Origin: Xylaria sp. FL1777
Lineage: Eukaryota; Ascomycota; Sordariomycetes; Xylariales; Xylariaceae
NCBI GenBank assembly: GCA_022578965.1
Contig: MU400534.1
Location: 62,001-126,000, forward strand
Reading direction: 5' to 3'
DNA length: 64,000 nt
Shown here piece after piece: positions 23,420-33,929 of the stretch. How positions within the stretch are numbered: position 1 is the first letter of the stretch; each line of letters opens with the position of its first letter. The notes beneath the pieces are model-generated. The model had not been told where the DNA came from, did no database searches, and worked only from the letters and a program-made list of their open reading frames with translations. The translations under genes and the position numbers were made by a program.

Positions 23420-24192
23420 ATGGATGCACCACCGCAAGATCCTAACACCATTTCCGAAAATCGGGTTGATTCCGATGTAGCTTTGGAACCACGGAGTTCC
23501 CAGGACATTCAACACGATCCGTCGCTACCAGAAAAGCTAAGTCCTCGCGCCAAAGCTAAGGAGCAAAAGATGCCGCCTATGACGGAGGATTTCAAGGGAG
23601 TAGAGGGGTCAGACAACGAGACAAAGACACCAAAAGAGGTATGAACCCCTCCCGACCAATGATAGCACGCACTTGCGTCTACTATGGCCGCGGCTGACAC
23701 TCGAAGGCGCAGCCCCCGAGCTCCGAGCCCGCAAGTCCCCTCAAGAAACGACCAGGCTCGACACGTGAGTCGTTGGAGATCTTCCGAAGCCCGTCAAATG
23801 ACGACGACGATTGCAAGAGCAAGCAGAGCAGCCCGTCCGCGGGTGACCGTAGCAGCATTCACACGGTCGACAGCATTGATGACCGCCGATTGTCCGATAA
23901 GATGAAGAAGGCTTGGAGGGAGGTGAGAGGCCAGAGTCGCCTCGATCCCCTTGAACAGTGGAGTAAGTATATCTCAGAGTCGTTCTTTTCTTGCACCCGT
24001 TGTTTTCAGAGTATGAAAGCTCTCTTCATGGCCAAATCATATCTGGCAAGCTACCTACCCTTTAGGAATACCCATAGACTAAACTCAAGATTGCGGTAAC
24101 TAACTCCGAGTATCACAGTGGTGAAGCATTCTGGGGGGACTTTCAAGGAAAAGCCACGGCACCAAACCTTCGGAGAATCATCTGATAAGTAG
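23420..24192 (+). CDS. Small hydrophilic protein of unknown function, three exons
   Basis: Exons 23420-23638, 23707-23962 and 24119-24192, giving 182 residues; all sites are GT-AG and all joins keep frame. I do not recognise a named family. The N-terminal 75 residues are acidic, proline- and lysine-rich and probably disordered. Exon 2 gives a serine-rich, phosphorylation-prone stretch (SPLKKRPGS, FRSPSNDDDD, SSIHTVDSIDDRR) and then an ordered-looking element KMKKAWREVRGQSRLDPLEQW. Exon 3 adds MVKHSGGTFKEKPRHQTFG before the stop. The C-terminal block reads like a short conserved motif and is the best evidence that the gene is real. A TATA-like tract lies 130 bp upstream. An earlier in-frame ATG at 23318 is possible but less likely. 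Confidence 0.55.
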
Positions 24193-25609
24193 TGAACTTA
24201 CCGTTCTCCCACGTGAGACTACGAGTTTATGCAGTGAGGAAGAGAGCGGCTGGTCCGTTAAGGTCCGAATGGAAGGCCCTGTAGTTGATACCACCTCATA
24301 TTTCCCTGCTTAGCTATATAAAATATTCCCCAATATGTCTAAGGCTGGGCGCTTGACAATCCGGCGCTTCATATATCGTTGGTGGTGGTATACTAAGTGA
24401 CGATATGGTCACAATATTGTGTCACATCCATGTCCACTTATGATTGCGAGCGGCCAACTCATCCATCGTAACTTGAACCTCCCGCGCACATTTTTCATGA
24501 GATTGGCTGGTGACTGTATTAGAACCTGCATATTATGTATTATAGTTTGATTCCGACCCGTATTAACTATTAGGCACTGTAGACACTAGATTTAGTACTG
24601 TAACTTCGCGAAGTTTTCCAACGAGTTCCCAAGCATCTTCACGGCCCTAGCCAAGCTACGGAGTGCGTACTGAGATTCCTAGAGCAGCTTCATACACCCA
24701 CAAAATCCTCAAATCACTAAACTTAAGCCACCATCAGATCATGCATGATCAGCCCGCCTCGGGGAACTCATTTATTCGCAGCTGGCCGATAAGGCTCACT
24801 CACTGACCATGCTCCCTGATATCCACATAAAGAGAGAGGGACACAGGCGCGATGTGCATTCGGTCGTGACCAGAAATCGCGACTCTAGTCAGCTTTAAGG
24901 TTAGCACGTTCCTGAGTACCTAAGTACCTAGCCCACAATGGGTTTCATCACTCATACATAAACTCAAACAAGACTGGACTCTTCCATGTACGACCATAGC
25001 CTCTGGAAAACTCGGGATCCCGTCCGCTCTCCCATAGATAAGCCAGAGAGCGCCAAGCCAGTAGTCGGGTCGGTGACGACCGGCGAATCCTTGGTGTTGT
25101 ACGTTTTATTTTCTTGATTTTTTTTTTTCATCTTCTTTTTCCTTTCAACAACATTTTTAATTAAAACTTATCTAGGATAGGAAAGTGAAGATAATGATAT
25201 CGATAGTCGAGTACAGTCCGCACGGGTACTGTTGACACCCCCCCTGCCTGTCATTGGAATCGTCGAGGGCCTTGTGACGAGTCAACAGATAAAATTGGAC
25301 TATTGGTACCCTCTCAAAGACGATTAGGCGATAGATAAATATGTGTATACTTAAATGTGATGCCCTTTGTCAGTGGTTACTAACCTATGTCATTGACCTT
25401 TGCGATAGGTGGTATTAATGATTCAAGTCCGGCAGCTAACCTACAAGGAATAGGTATGACCAGATGGGGCTAATGAGAACATACAATCAGGAGACATAGG
25501 ATTAAATACCACATTGAATCATATTCATATATGTTGATTATATTTCATAACTACATTTTCATACGTGATTTACAAGATCATCATTCCATAGCAGTCAAGG
25601 CTTTTTTTT
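24193..25609. other. Intergenic region between convergent genes
   Basis: 1.4 kb with no supported gene; contains a T-rich tract (25102-25150). Nothing recognisable as an RNA gene or transposon remnant was seen. Confidence 0.45.
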
Positions 25610-27623
25610 CTAAGCCCTGAACCTGAACGGCACCGCAGCCTTCAGCAGCTTCGGGAAGTTGGGGGTACCAAGTCCCGAAACGGGGTCCCATCCCGCAGTA
25701 GCATTCCAGCTAGCATAGGGAATGACGGGGCTGCCGTTCGGGGCGCCGTGGAATCTCGCGTTGCCATCACAGCCGGTGCTTCCACCAAGGGTGATGTCGT
25801 TGAGGGCATGGGGGTTTTGATACAGGAGCGGGTTCAAGAAGCCCAGGGTGGGCAGCTTGGCCTTGAGTCTAGCATCGTTTAGGAGGCCGACGATACCAGC
25901 GAACGCGGGAGCCGAGCAGGAAGTGCCCTGGTACCCCTTCAGAACACCCTGGTCGTACACGCGGTAACCGTAGCCCTGGGCGGACACGTCGGGGAATCCG
26001 CGGCCCTGCTTGTTATAGTAGGGGGCAAACTTGTCGCCGATCTTGCCGAGGTACTGCCTCACAGCAAGATCTTGCCAGATAGGGCGGGGCCAGTAGTCCG
26101 AGAAGCCGCCGGAAGAGAAGAAGGTGGCGGTCTCGTTGAGGTACCGCGTTGAACCGACCGAAGTGACCCACGGGCAGCTTGCGGGGTACTGGGGCTGGAA
26201 CTTGGTGGTGTTCTTGCCGTCGTTGGAAAGGCAGGCAGAGCCAGTCCCAGAGTCACCGGACGAAAAGATCACAGATACACCGCGGGAGCCGAGCTGGGCA
26301 ATGAGGTTGCAAACCGAAACAGCGTATGACTTGGGAACGCTCTGCTCGTTCTCGCCTATATTTAAAACACTAGTGTCAGTAATTTCCACATGGTACGAAT
26401 ACTTTAGAGTTTCGGGAGCTTCCGGGAAATTAGGGGGAACGTGGCTAAGACATTCTTAAACAAGAAATAAAGGACTCTAATGACTAACCATAGGATGTGG
26501 AAATGACCTGGGGGAGCTGGCTCTGCGGTAGTTTGAGTACATTCTTCAAGAAGTCTATGTACGGCTCGTTGTTGTTGTCATTGGGGTCGGGCTGATCAAG
26601 GTCAGTGACCAAGGGACCACGCCCGCCAACGGAGAACTCCGTTACTGGCAGTGGGTGCCCGGTGCCGAAAATGTATTGTGCGTCCAAGTTAGCTTCACCA
26701 CTGTCGCCAGTGTATGCTTGGTCATTACCGCCACCACTAAATTGGACGACGGTCAAGTTCTGGGCGACAACACCGGGCAGGTAGGCCTGTTCGAACGTAG
26801 CGAGGTCGCTGTAGCGGGCGTACTCCTCGAGGTAGCTGACGAAGCCAAGCTTGCTACCACTCTTAGGATCCGCCGTGTAGTCAATGTTGTAGAAAGTCTT
26901 CAAGCACGCGGGGGTAATGAGCGCGTCGCAGTTATCCGCAGCAGCTATGCTCTGGATTTCGAAGATCTCCTGTCCGGTCCCGTGGTTGGGGCCGACAGCA
27001 GCGAAGCGGGTGGTTGGTTGCACTAAGTTGATGTGCTGGGCGATATACTCGGGCACAGAGTATTCGAGTGTGCGCAGGATCCTGCGTGGTTTGGCCTCTT
27101 CGCTGATAAACCAGGCAAACTGAGTGTCAAGAACCTTATTGGCAACGCCAACTGTAGTTTTGAAAGTCATCCAGTCGGCATCCTCCTCGATGTTCTCAAT
27201 CCCAGCATCCTGGAGCCAAGTATAGATAGTCGAGAGTGACTCCTGGCTGGGGAGAAGCATCCTCTTCATCTCATCATGGTCCTGGACTACACATCTAGGT
27301 TTAGTTAGGGTTCCTTTAAGGCGGGCTCTATATTTACTTACAGTGCTGTCCGTACTTTGGATGGCTCGGGGTACTCATGTCTAATACAGCCTGCTCGAAA
27401 CCTTCAACATCACCCTGTTGGAGGGCGATCTGCAGTTTGATCACCTGGCTGTCTTCCGCCGGGCCCTGGAGTTTCCATCCTGCAAGCAATGTGAGTTCTC
27501 TCGTCTCAAGAATTTATCGACGACCAACCCACCTTCTGGAACGTCGAAGAGCTGCTCAAAGGGCTTGGCGAGACCCTGAGCAGCTAGCAGCGAGGCAACA
27601 AGCAGTGAAAGAAAACGAGCCAT
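25610..27623 (-). CDS. Secreted sedolisin / tripeptidyl-peptidase (S53 family)
   Basis: Four exons: 27623-27533, 27479-27342, 27286-26489 and 26355-25610, giving 590 residues. The start gives a signal peptide ([20 protein letters not shown]); an upstream in-frame Met at 27650 would bury it. The pro-domain (about 20-170) has the family element HPKYGQH and the [15 protein letters not shown] cleavage-region motif. The catalytic Glu and Asp are in GEANLDAQY (about 274 and 278), oxyanion Asp in SSGDSG (about 377), and nucleophile Ser in YQGTSCSAP (about 488). The calcium-site end [11 protein letters not shown] is present. Sedolisins are acid-active peptidases secreted as zymogens that release tripeptides or cut internally, for extracellular protein use. 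Several N-glycosylation sequons (NETAT, NATAG, NLTV) fit secretion. Confidence 0.95.
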
Positions 27624-27673
27624 GGTTGCCACTCCCGGAGGTTGATCCAAGCGAAAGAGGGTTGGAGATACAA

Positions 27674-27687
27674 CCCCCCGTGGGGGG
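27674..27687. repeat. G/C palindrome in the sedolisin promoter
   Basis: CCCCCC, then GT, then GGGGGG: a 14-bp near-perfect palindrome 51-64 bp upstream of the sedolisin start. On the plus strand it contains GTGGGG, which fits the fungal carbon-repressor consensus SYGGRG. That link is only by consensus. Confidence 0.4.
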
Positions 27688-27698
27688 CCATGTCTCGC

Positions 27699-27704
27699 TT
27701 TATA
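27699..27704 (-). promoter_or_regulatory. TATA-like box of the sedolisin gene
   Basis: Minus-strand TATAAA within GCGTATAAAGCG, about 76-81 bp upstream of the ATG, the expected distance for a strongly regulated secreted-protease gene with a short leader. Confidence 0.5.
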
Positions 27705-29475
27705 CGCGGCTGGTATCTGGTGGTCCGTAAGCAGGCATGCTACCTAGTCGGTGGAACGCAATTCCTAGCTGCCTGGTTGAGATACGATGCGCATTTCCAT
27801 GCTCGTGAAAATTGCAGAGATCTACATTAGATACCTACCCAGATAATGCTACAGTTGCACCAACCGCACGGGTTGCCGGTGTTCTTGCTGTGGTCCGGAC
27901 CTGGGTATCGCCTTGGGAGCTGACTATCTCCTGCCTATCCTGGCTTTAGCCGACGATAACGTCGGTTCGCCCCCTGCATCCCCGTCGTATACGGAATTGA
28001 GCGACAGGTACGCCCCGGACCTTGTCGCGTGAACATCAACTGATTTCATTTGGCGTCCAAGGATCACACCAATTGACTGCTGCCATTGGCCAATTGGCCA
28101 GCCCCTGGAGGCAGAGACAACCTGCAAGCTTCCAAAAAGCCATTAGTAATATGCGGCTAGATTGCCAATTGGTAATGGAACTCTTCCGCGAGTGGACATA
28201 TTACACCAACTCCGCATTATGGAGGGCGCTATGCAGTATGCAGTATGCGTAGACCTACAGTACATGTACATGTACAGTAGGTAGGTTCCGTGGTTCCGTG
28301 ACGGTTGGGGTCTACTAAAGTTAAGGCGTACGGATATAGGCAGTATTGTTTGTTTGTTTGTGTTTTATCAGATACCTAGTTGTTACTAATGTCCAAGATA
28401 CGGTATACGAGGCCAGAACTCTTCGTCAATTCATGTGTTGATCAGCCTTCAAGGTCCTATTAGCGTAAACCAATTCTTATGGCTGGGCCGAATAGGCTAT
28501 AGGCTCGAGCAAAAGGGGACTTATAAGACATACATACACTACGCCTTGCGGCCAGAACGATAAGGCCAATGAGGTGACAGGTGCATGTGATTGCGATCTC
28601 AATATGCTCACTACAGCCGCTTCTTCTCTATCCCTTTTTCCATAGTCGTATATTCCATATACTAGGAGGTTGGCAGGTTGACGGTGCATTAGTTCCATCT
28701 GAGTGCATACCTATTTCAGCTTCGGAGTGCGAAATCAAGGGTTGGCCTCAAGGCTTACGCCACGCGCGGGATAATGTGGCTGGCTATGAACATGTTCCGA
28801 ACCGTTTGAGAGCGGAGGTCGGTCACTGGCGGATGAGAACTTGCAGTGGCTCTACAGAGCGAAAGAAAGCGACAAATAACAACAACTTTCAGTCTGCCTA
28901 CCTGATTTAGACAGTATGACTCGTCACTCCTGTCTCGGCACCAACCTAAGACCATCACGGATCACGGCTGATCCTCAATGTCGCAACGCCAAGCCCAATG
29001 CTAATGTAGCGTAGCGCTGGTGCACATCTCCGGTAGTATAGGTATGTAGGTCTGGCATTATTTTCAAAGTTTAACCTTCTTGTACCTTGAAAGGATAAAT
29101 AAGGAAGCATTAATAAGCCTTTTGGAGTAGCCAACCAGTGCGACTAATTATAGTGTAGGAAGACCATTCTGTATCCCGAGCCTATTCAAGCTGAAAGGTG
29201 AAAACCAAACGTTGCTATAATTGAAAGAGAGTTCGAGATCTGCTCGAGAGCAGCTGAGAGCCGGAGCCGCAGGTGGCGCTTTCTATCCCTTGATTGTATC
29301 CGAAAGGTTTGCAGGTGGGAATGTCTTCACTAAAGTTTGGTTCTGCTTACCTAAGGTATATTTCTTTTGGTGGTGACACATAGGCTTTTTGTGCTGCTCC
29401 GGTCAAAATGAGCGAAAGGTGTCTTCTTTCATTTTGTCTGCAGTGACATTACATCGTTCATCCTACAAGGTATCC
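27705..29475. other. Intergenic region, divergent promoters
   Basis: 1.8 kb upstream of the sedolisin and of the NCS1 permease. It holds tandem ATGCAGT units at 28231-28249, a perfect 16-bp palindrome GTACATGTACATGTAC at 28260-28275, and a GTTT/TGTT microsatellite around 28347-28361. No supported gene. A 12-codon upstream frame sits at 29408-29446 before the permease start. Confidence 0.5.
29408..29446 (+). promoter_or_regulatory. Possible upstream ORF in the permease leader
   Basis: ATG at 29408 opens a 12-codon frame that ends with TGA at 29444-29446, 29 bases before the permease ATG. If the transcript starts upstream of it, it could reduce translation of the permease. Alternatively, the GTGTCT...CTGCAG segment at 29418-29443 could be part of a leader intron. 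Confidence 0.25.
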
Positions 29476-31014
29476 ATGAGTACTACCATGAAGAGCAACG
29501 GTGTGAGGACACCTCTTCTCGTCCCAGGGGATGGCGTGCAACCGACTCAAGATAGTAGCGGTGGTGGGAGCGACATCTTGTCCCGGCTCTGCGAGATCGA
29601 AGCCAATCTCGATGCAAAGTTTGGCGTCGAATCCCATGCCATCAATCGCAAGCTACCAGAGGACAGGCGCCAGGTGAAATGGTACGAGGAACTTAGCATG
29701 GCCCTATTGTGGGCGTCGGCGACGATGAACACGTCGTGTTTCGCCACGGGGTTCCTCGGTTGGGAGCTCGGGCTGTCCCTCAAGCAATCCATCCTCATCA
29801 GCGTCCTCGCGTCCGTCATCGGCGCCACTCTGCCGGGCTTTGCCGCTACTTTCGGCGCCGCCACTGGTCTACGCCAGATCTCTGTCTCGCGATACAGCTT
29901 CGGTTGGTGGCCTAACAAGATCATCGCGGCCCTCAATGCAATTGTCCAGATCGGCTGGGGCGCTGTGGGGTGCATTACTGGTGGGCTGGCCCTCACTGCC
30001 GTCGCAGACGGGCACCTGTCCCTCGTCGTCGGCATCGTCATCCTCGCCATCGTCGCCACGCTGATCTCCTTCGTTGGCTTGAAGGCGATCTTAATCTATG
30101 AGCGGTACGCCTGGAGTGTCTTCTTCGCCATATTCCTGATATTCTTCGGAGAGACGGGTCGTTATGCAGACAACACCACACCCAGCTCGCTAAAGGGGGC
30201 CGATCTCGCAGGCAGCATTCTCAGTCTCATCGCTATCGTCTACGGCTCCTCGGCGTCCTGGGTGTCCCTTGCATCCGACTATTACGTCCACTATCCTGCC
30301 AACGTCTCCCGCGTCAAGGTCTTCCTAATGACAACATTCGGCATCGCCATTCCTACGTCTATCGGGATGGTGGCCGGCTGTGTCGTTGCGTCAGCCCTGA
30401 ACAATAGGCCCGATTGGACCGACATATATCAGAACGAGGGTATCGGATTTCTGATTCAGAACATGCTGTACCCGAGGGGGTTTGCCAAGTTCGTCCTCAC
30501 GCTGCTCGTGCTGTCCGGTATCAACGTAAACGTCATCTGCATTTACAGCGCTGCCATCGCGTTCCAGCAATTCGCCCGCCCCTGCGCTCGAGTACCCCGC
30601 TTCATCTGGACATTGGTGTGCTTTCTCCTCATCCTCGGGTTAGCTTTGGGCGGACGCGAGCGCCTCAACACCTTTTTGCAGAATTTCTTGTCGTTACTAG
30701 GCTATTGGTCCACATCATACTTTGCAATCCTCTTTATCGAGCACTATGTCTTTCGCAAGGGGAGTTTCGAGAATTACGATCTTGACGCGTGGAATGACCC
30801 TACTCGGCTGCCTATCGGCTTGGGGGCATTGGCTGCTTTTCTTGTGGGAGTGGTAGGCTGGGTTTTAGGTATGGTGGAAACCTGGTATGTTGGCCCAGTA
30901 GGGAAGCTGATTGGTAGTAAAGGTGGTGATCTAGCAAATGAGCTCACGCTCATTGCCACGCTTATCACCTATCTTCCTGCGCGGTATCTTGAGCTGAGAA
31001 TATTTCGAAGATAA
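29476..31014 (+). CDS. NCS1 family purine/cytosine permease (FCY2/FcyB-like)
   Basis: Single exon, 512 residues from ATG at 29476. The frame is open further upstream, but the MSTTM start gives the normal short charged N-tail (the LCEIEANLDAKFGVESHAI region precedes helix 1). NCS1 carriers move cytosine, purines or related bases with protons across the plasma membrane using a 12-helix fold. Family motifs: GATLPGFAATFGAATGLRQI (helix 3 region), SRYSFGWWPNK, an IVQIGWGAVG helix, and the cytoplasmic-side element FARPCARVPRFIW. Hydrophobic segments are regularly spaced to the C-terminus. It ends 426 bp from a convergent Zn2Cys6 regulator. The exact substrate (cytosine, adenine, hypoxanthine, vitamin B6) cannot be read from sequence. 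Confidence 0.92.
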   Translation: MSTTMKSNGVRTPLLVPGDGVQPTQDSSGGGSDILSRLCEIEANLDAKFGVESHAINRKLPEDRRQVKWYEELSMALLWASATMNTSCFATGFLGWELGLSLKQSILISVLASVIGATLPGFAATFGAATGLRQISVSRYSFGWWPNKIIAALNAIVQIGWGAVGCITGGLALTAVADGHLSLVVGIVILAIVATLISFVGLKAILIYERYAWSVFFAIFLIFFGETGRYADNTTPSSLKGADLAGSILSLIAIVYGSSASWVSLASDYYVHYPANVSRVKVFLMTTFGIAIPTSIGMVAGCVVASALNNRPDWTDIYQNEGIGFLIQNMLYPRGFAKFVLTLLVLSGINVNVICIYSAAIAFQQFARPCARVPRFIWTLVCFLLILGLALGGRERLNTFLQNFLSLLGYWSTSYFAILFIEHYVFRKGSFENYDLDAWNDPTRLPIGLGALAAFLVGVVGWVLGMVETWYVGPVGKLIGSKGGDLANELTLIATLITYLPARYLELRIFRR

Positions 31015-31440
31015 GGCGGCACGTGAGCAGAACAGTTGATAAATGCCCGCCCGATGATCACATCTTTTAGGATTATTCTAGCCAAGGATCGTTTATTCGC
31101 TAAAACTTTTTTATTACACCTTACCTAGGTATTCACAGCGTTTGGCACATGCGCCCATAATATAATTTTACTATGCTTTCCAATTCTTCTAATTTAGGTC
31201 TAAGAGATACCCGATATTACAAATAGATCGGAATATCCGACTCCACTATTCCACCCTCCTCCGAGCTAACTAGGGTAAGTAACTCTGTTGAGGCTGATGT
31301 AAGATACGGTGGCTCTCATGGGTCAACAAAAGTCGTGCAATGCCATTGTAGTCGTATGTCTGAGCCTCCGCCACACAGACCACTGATCTCTCCGTTTTTT
31401 CTGCTGCTGTAGTAGTATGCGTGCAATGACATCAATGCCA
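31015..31440. other. Intergenic region between convergent genes
   Basis: 3' ends of the permease and the transcription factor; no gene seen. Confidence 0.5.
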
Positions 31441-32986
31441 TTAAGGGGCCCAGCCGATTTCCTCGAGTGGCCACTGGATCCAGAGGCGATACTTGTTGTC
31501 TAGTGTTGAGTATATTCGCTCGATCAGGTGAAATGACCATCCCTCTATCCACCAAAGATGCTCCAGACGCTTTAGAAGCACACAAAAGAACGCTAACACA
31601 CACAATGCCTCGCTATCGTGGGTTTTGAGCAGCTCTATAAATGGATCAGGGATTTTAACCAACCAAATCATCGCACTTCTCAGTCGCTCTTCTTCGGAAA
31701 ACCCGCTCTTGAAAAAAAGGTTGAAACAACGCTTCAGTGTCAAAATCCCATGACAGAGTTGGGGTATCTTATGTGGCTGTGAGTGACTCCGGAAGTTATC
31801 CTCTAATTCAAGTAGACCCGGATGATCCTGGTTTTCGTTTTCCCACTGAGCCGATACTCTCACGCCCACGTTAAATAGCGCATCGGAACAGGACGTGGAA
31901 AGAACATCGTCTCCCTCGGCTTGAAGCAACACCCGAATGCCGCGGGTGACGAGAAGCCAGTCGGGGAGAATCCCATCAGAGACTAGAAGAAGGTTATCAG
32001 GAGATCGAGGTCTAGCAAAGGTAATAACGGTCGTTAACAAGCTGAAATAGAAAATGGGCAGAAAGGTCTCGCCAGTGAGATTTGGTATCAAGGGTAATGC
32101 TGTGGAAGATGCAGCACTATATTGAGTTAGGGCCTGTTCAACGAGAGCGTCCTTTTGTTGCGGTCTCAGTCGGGCAAGATGAAAAGCAGCTATCGAGAAG
32201 AGACCTTTGAGTAGGTACGGATGGGAAAATCCTAGCTGAGGGACATTGACTCGCCACTGAAAGTAAACGTCAGTAACCTCTTCAATGTGATAGAGGTCGG
32301 CGGGTAGAGGGATGGTCGGGACCTGTCACTAGAATACTGGCCAGGGAGAGGTTCCTTGTACTCAACAGGATATTTCAATCCTACTTACAAAAGCACGGGC
32401 TGCTGGCTCACAGGCTAATGTCAGGCTCGTTGAAGTGATGAAGTGGTGGAATAGCTCGAGCTCAGAAACACTAAACCATGTCGTAGGGTATCGGGAAGCC
32501 TCCGGCGTCGAGGCCACAGAGGGAGAAGTTAATTGATGTATGGACAGAGCATCTCTACTACTAGAGTCCTGGTGCACTCGAGGCGCGGCGGCGTCTGTCT
32601 CGAAAAGAAAGTCACATTGCACTCCATGACTAACACTCGCTGGTCAATAAACAAACAAGCAAGACACCAAGCACCTTTTTCACTTCAGCTAGGTAGAGCG
32701 GTCTATGAACCTGAATACATACGTTTGACACCTCCGGCACGATGGTCTCGTCTCGTCACACTATCAGTAGCGGCCTGTTAGCATTGAAGATCAATGATCA
32801 GCCAGGGTGCCGGACGGCCAACGCAAAGCCTTCTGATAGCAGCGAACAACACAACGAGGTAGGCGGCTTTGACATGTCTTGTCAAGCAGGACATCGGCTC
32901 ACTTTTACTCGCCTGGACTTGCAGACACGGCAGCCGGTTCGCGACTTGGAATGCGGTCGTCGGACAGGGTGTCGTTGTGGCGGCAT
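31441..32986 (-). CDS. Zn(II)2Cys6 transcription factor, Upc2-like
   Basis: Four exons: 32986-32903, 32760-32723, 32629-32389 and 32256-31441, giving 392 residues. The zinc cluster is spread over three exons. Exon 1 ends in GCRVCKSRRVK, the 38-nt exon 2 encodes CDETRPSCRRCQ plus two bases, and exon 3 starts with the rest of THGVQCDF. Joined, the spacing is Cx2Cx6Cx6Cx2Cx6C, a standard fungal binuclear cluster, preceded by a basic RRPHSKSR. The middle region has the fungal-specific pattern of Upc2-type regulators: SELELFHHFITSTSLTLA followed by WRVNVPQLGFSHPYLLKGLF and AAFHLARLRP. The C-terminal part is helical and hydrophobic. At 392 residues it is compact for the class. The protein should bind DNA in the nucleus; its ligand and targets are unknown. 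Its converging neighbour is a nucleobase permease, but co-regulation is not shown. Confidence 0.85.
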
Positions 32987-33929
32987 TACAGAATCGGATA
33001 CGCTTATGGAAATGGGTCGGACCATTTAAGGTGCGGTACGAGCCTCGTTTTGCGCCGCTCACTGGTCGCGAAGGGCCTGCTCTGGCATGAAGATGATTCG
33101 TCACATTAGAAGCTTTTAGCAATGGCGTGGCACCCTGAATAAGCGCTATCACTCAATCCGAGGCCGAGACCTCACCTAATTCGTATAGCTCGTATAACTA
33201 CCTACCTACATAAGTCTAGATACCTCTTATGCGGAACGATGGATGGGGTAGGACCTTGGCAGCAGCGTGCGCAAGCTCATACTCGTAAGTACCTGCATGG
33301 ATTTTATGCAAGATTTGATGGTACATTCAGTTAGCTAGATAGAATGCTATACATACCTACATAGTATACTTGCATAACGCTCTGTTCTTCAACTTCACTT
33401 TGGCCCAGAAACTTGAGCAACATCTTAAACTTCTCATGAACTGATATGACAGCATTACGACTCGCTCCAATTATGCTAAGAAAACTTGCATTAATCCATG
33501 AACACGGTGGAAAGGTATGAAATGGTATTCTTATCTCGTCCGAGACTGCCGGTCACTTTCAAATAGTAAGAGGAGCGGTAAGTTTTAAGCCAGGTGAGAT
33601 TCAGACCAGGGACATACGCGAGAGTGCCCTTCAGTTCATGCGACAACTGACCACATATAAAATAAAAAGCATGGTATACGATACCTATTTCCTTGAGAAT
33701 CTGTCTGCCTTGCTAACTTCTCCTGTTAATAGGCGACAATGTAGCACCTTTACTGACTAAGAAGCCCAAAGAACACTTGAATATAGAAAAGCCGTAGTTC
33801 AACAAGTCTACTGAAAACGTATATATTCATATATCCGGTGACGCCCCTAGGTAATTGATAACGATGCCGCCAATGCAAATGAACCCCCGGAACGCCGTGA
33901 AGTCATCCATATGATAAGACGAACATGCC
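32987..33929. other. Intergenic region
   Basis: 0.94 kb between the regulator (its promoter side) and the 3' end of the next minus-strand gene. Several CTACCTACCTACATA-type elements (33200-33215, 33350-33365). No supported gene. Confidence 0.45.
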
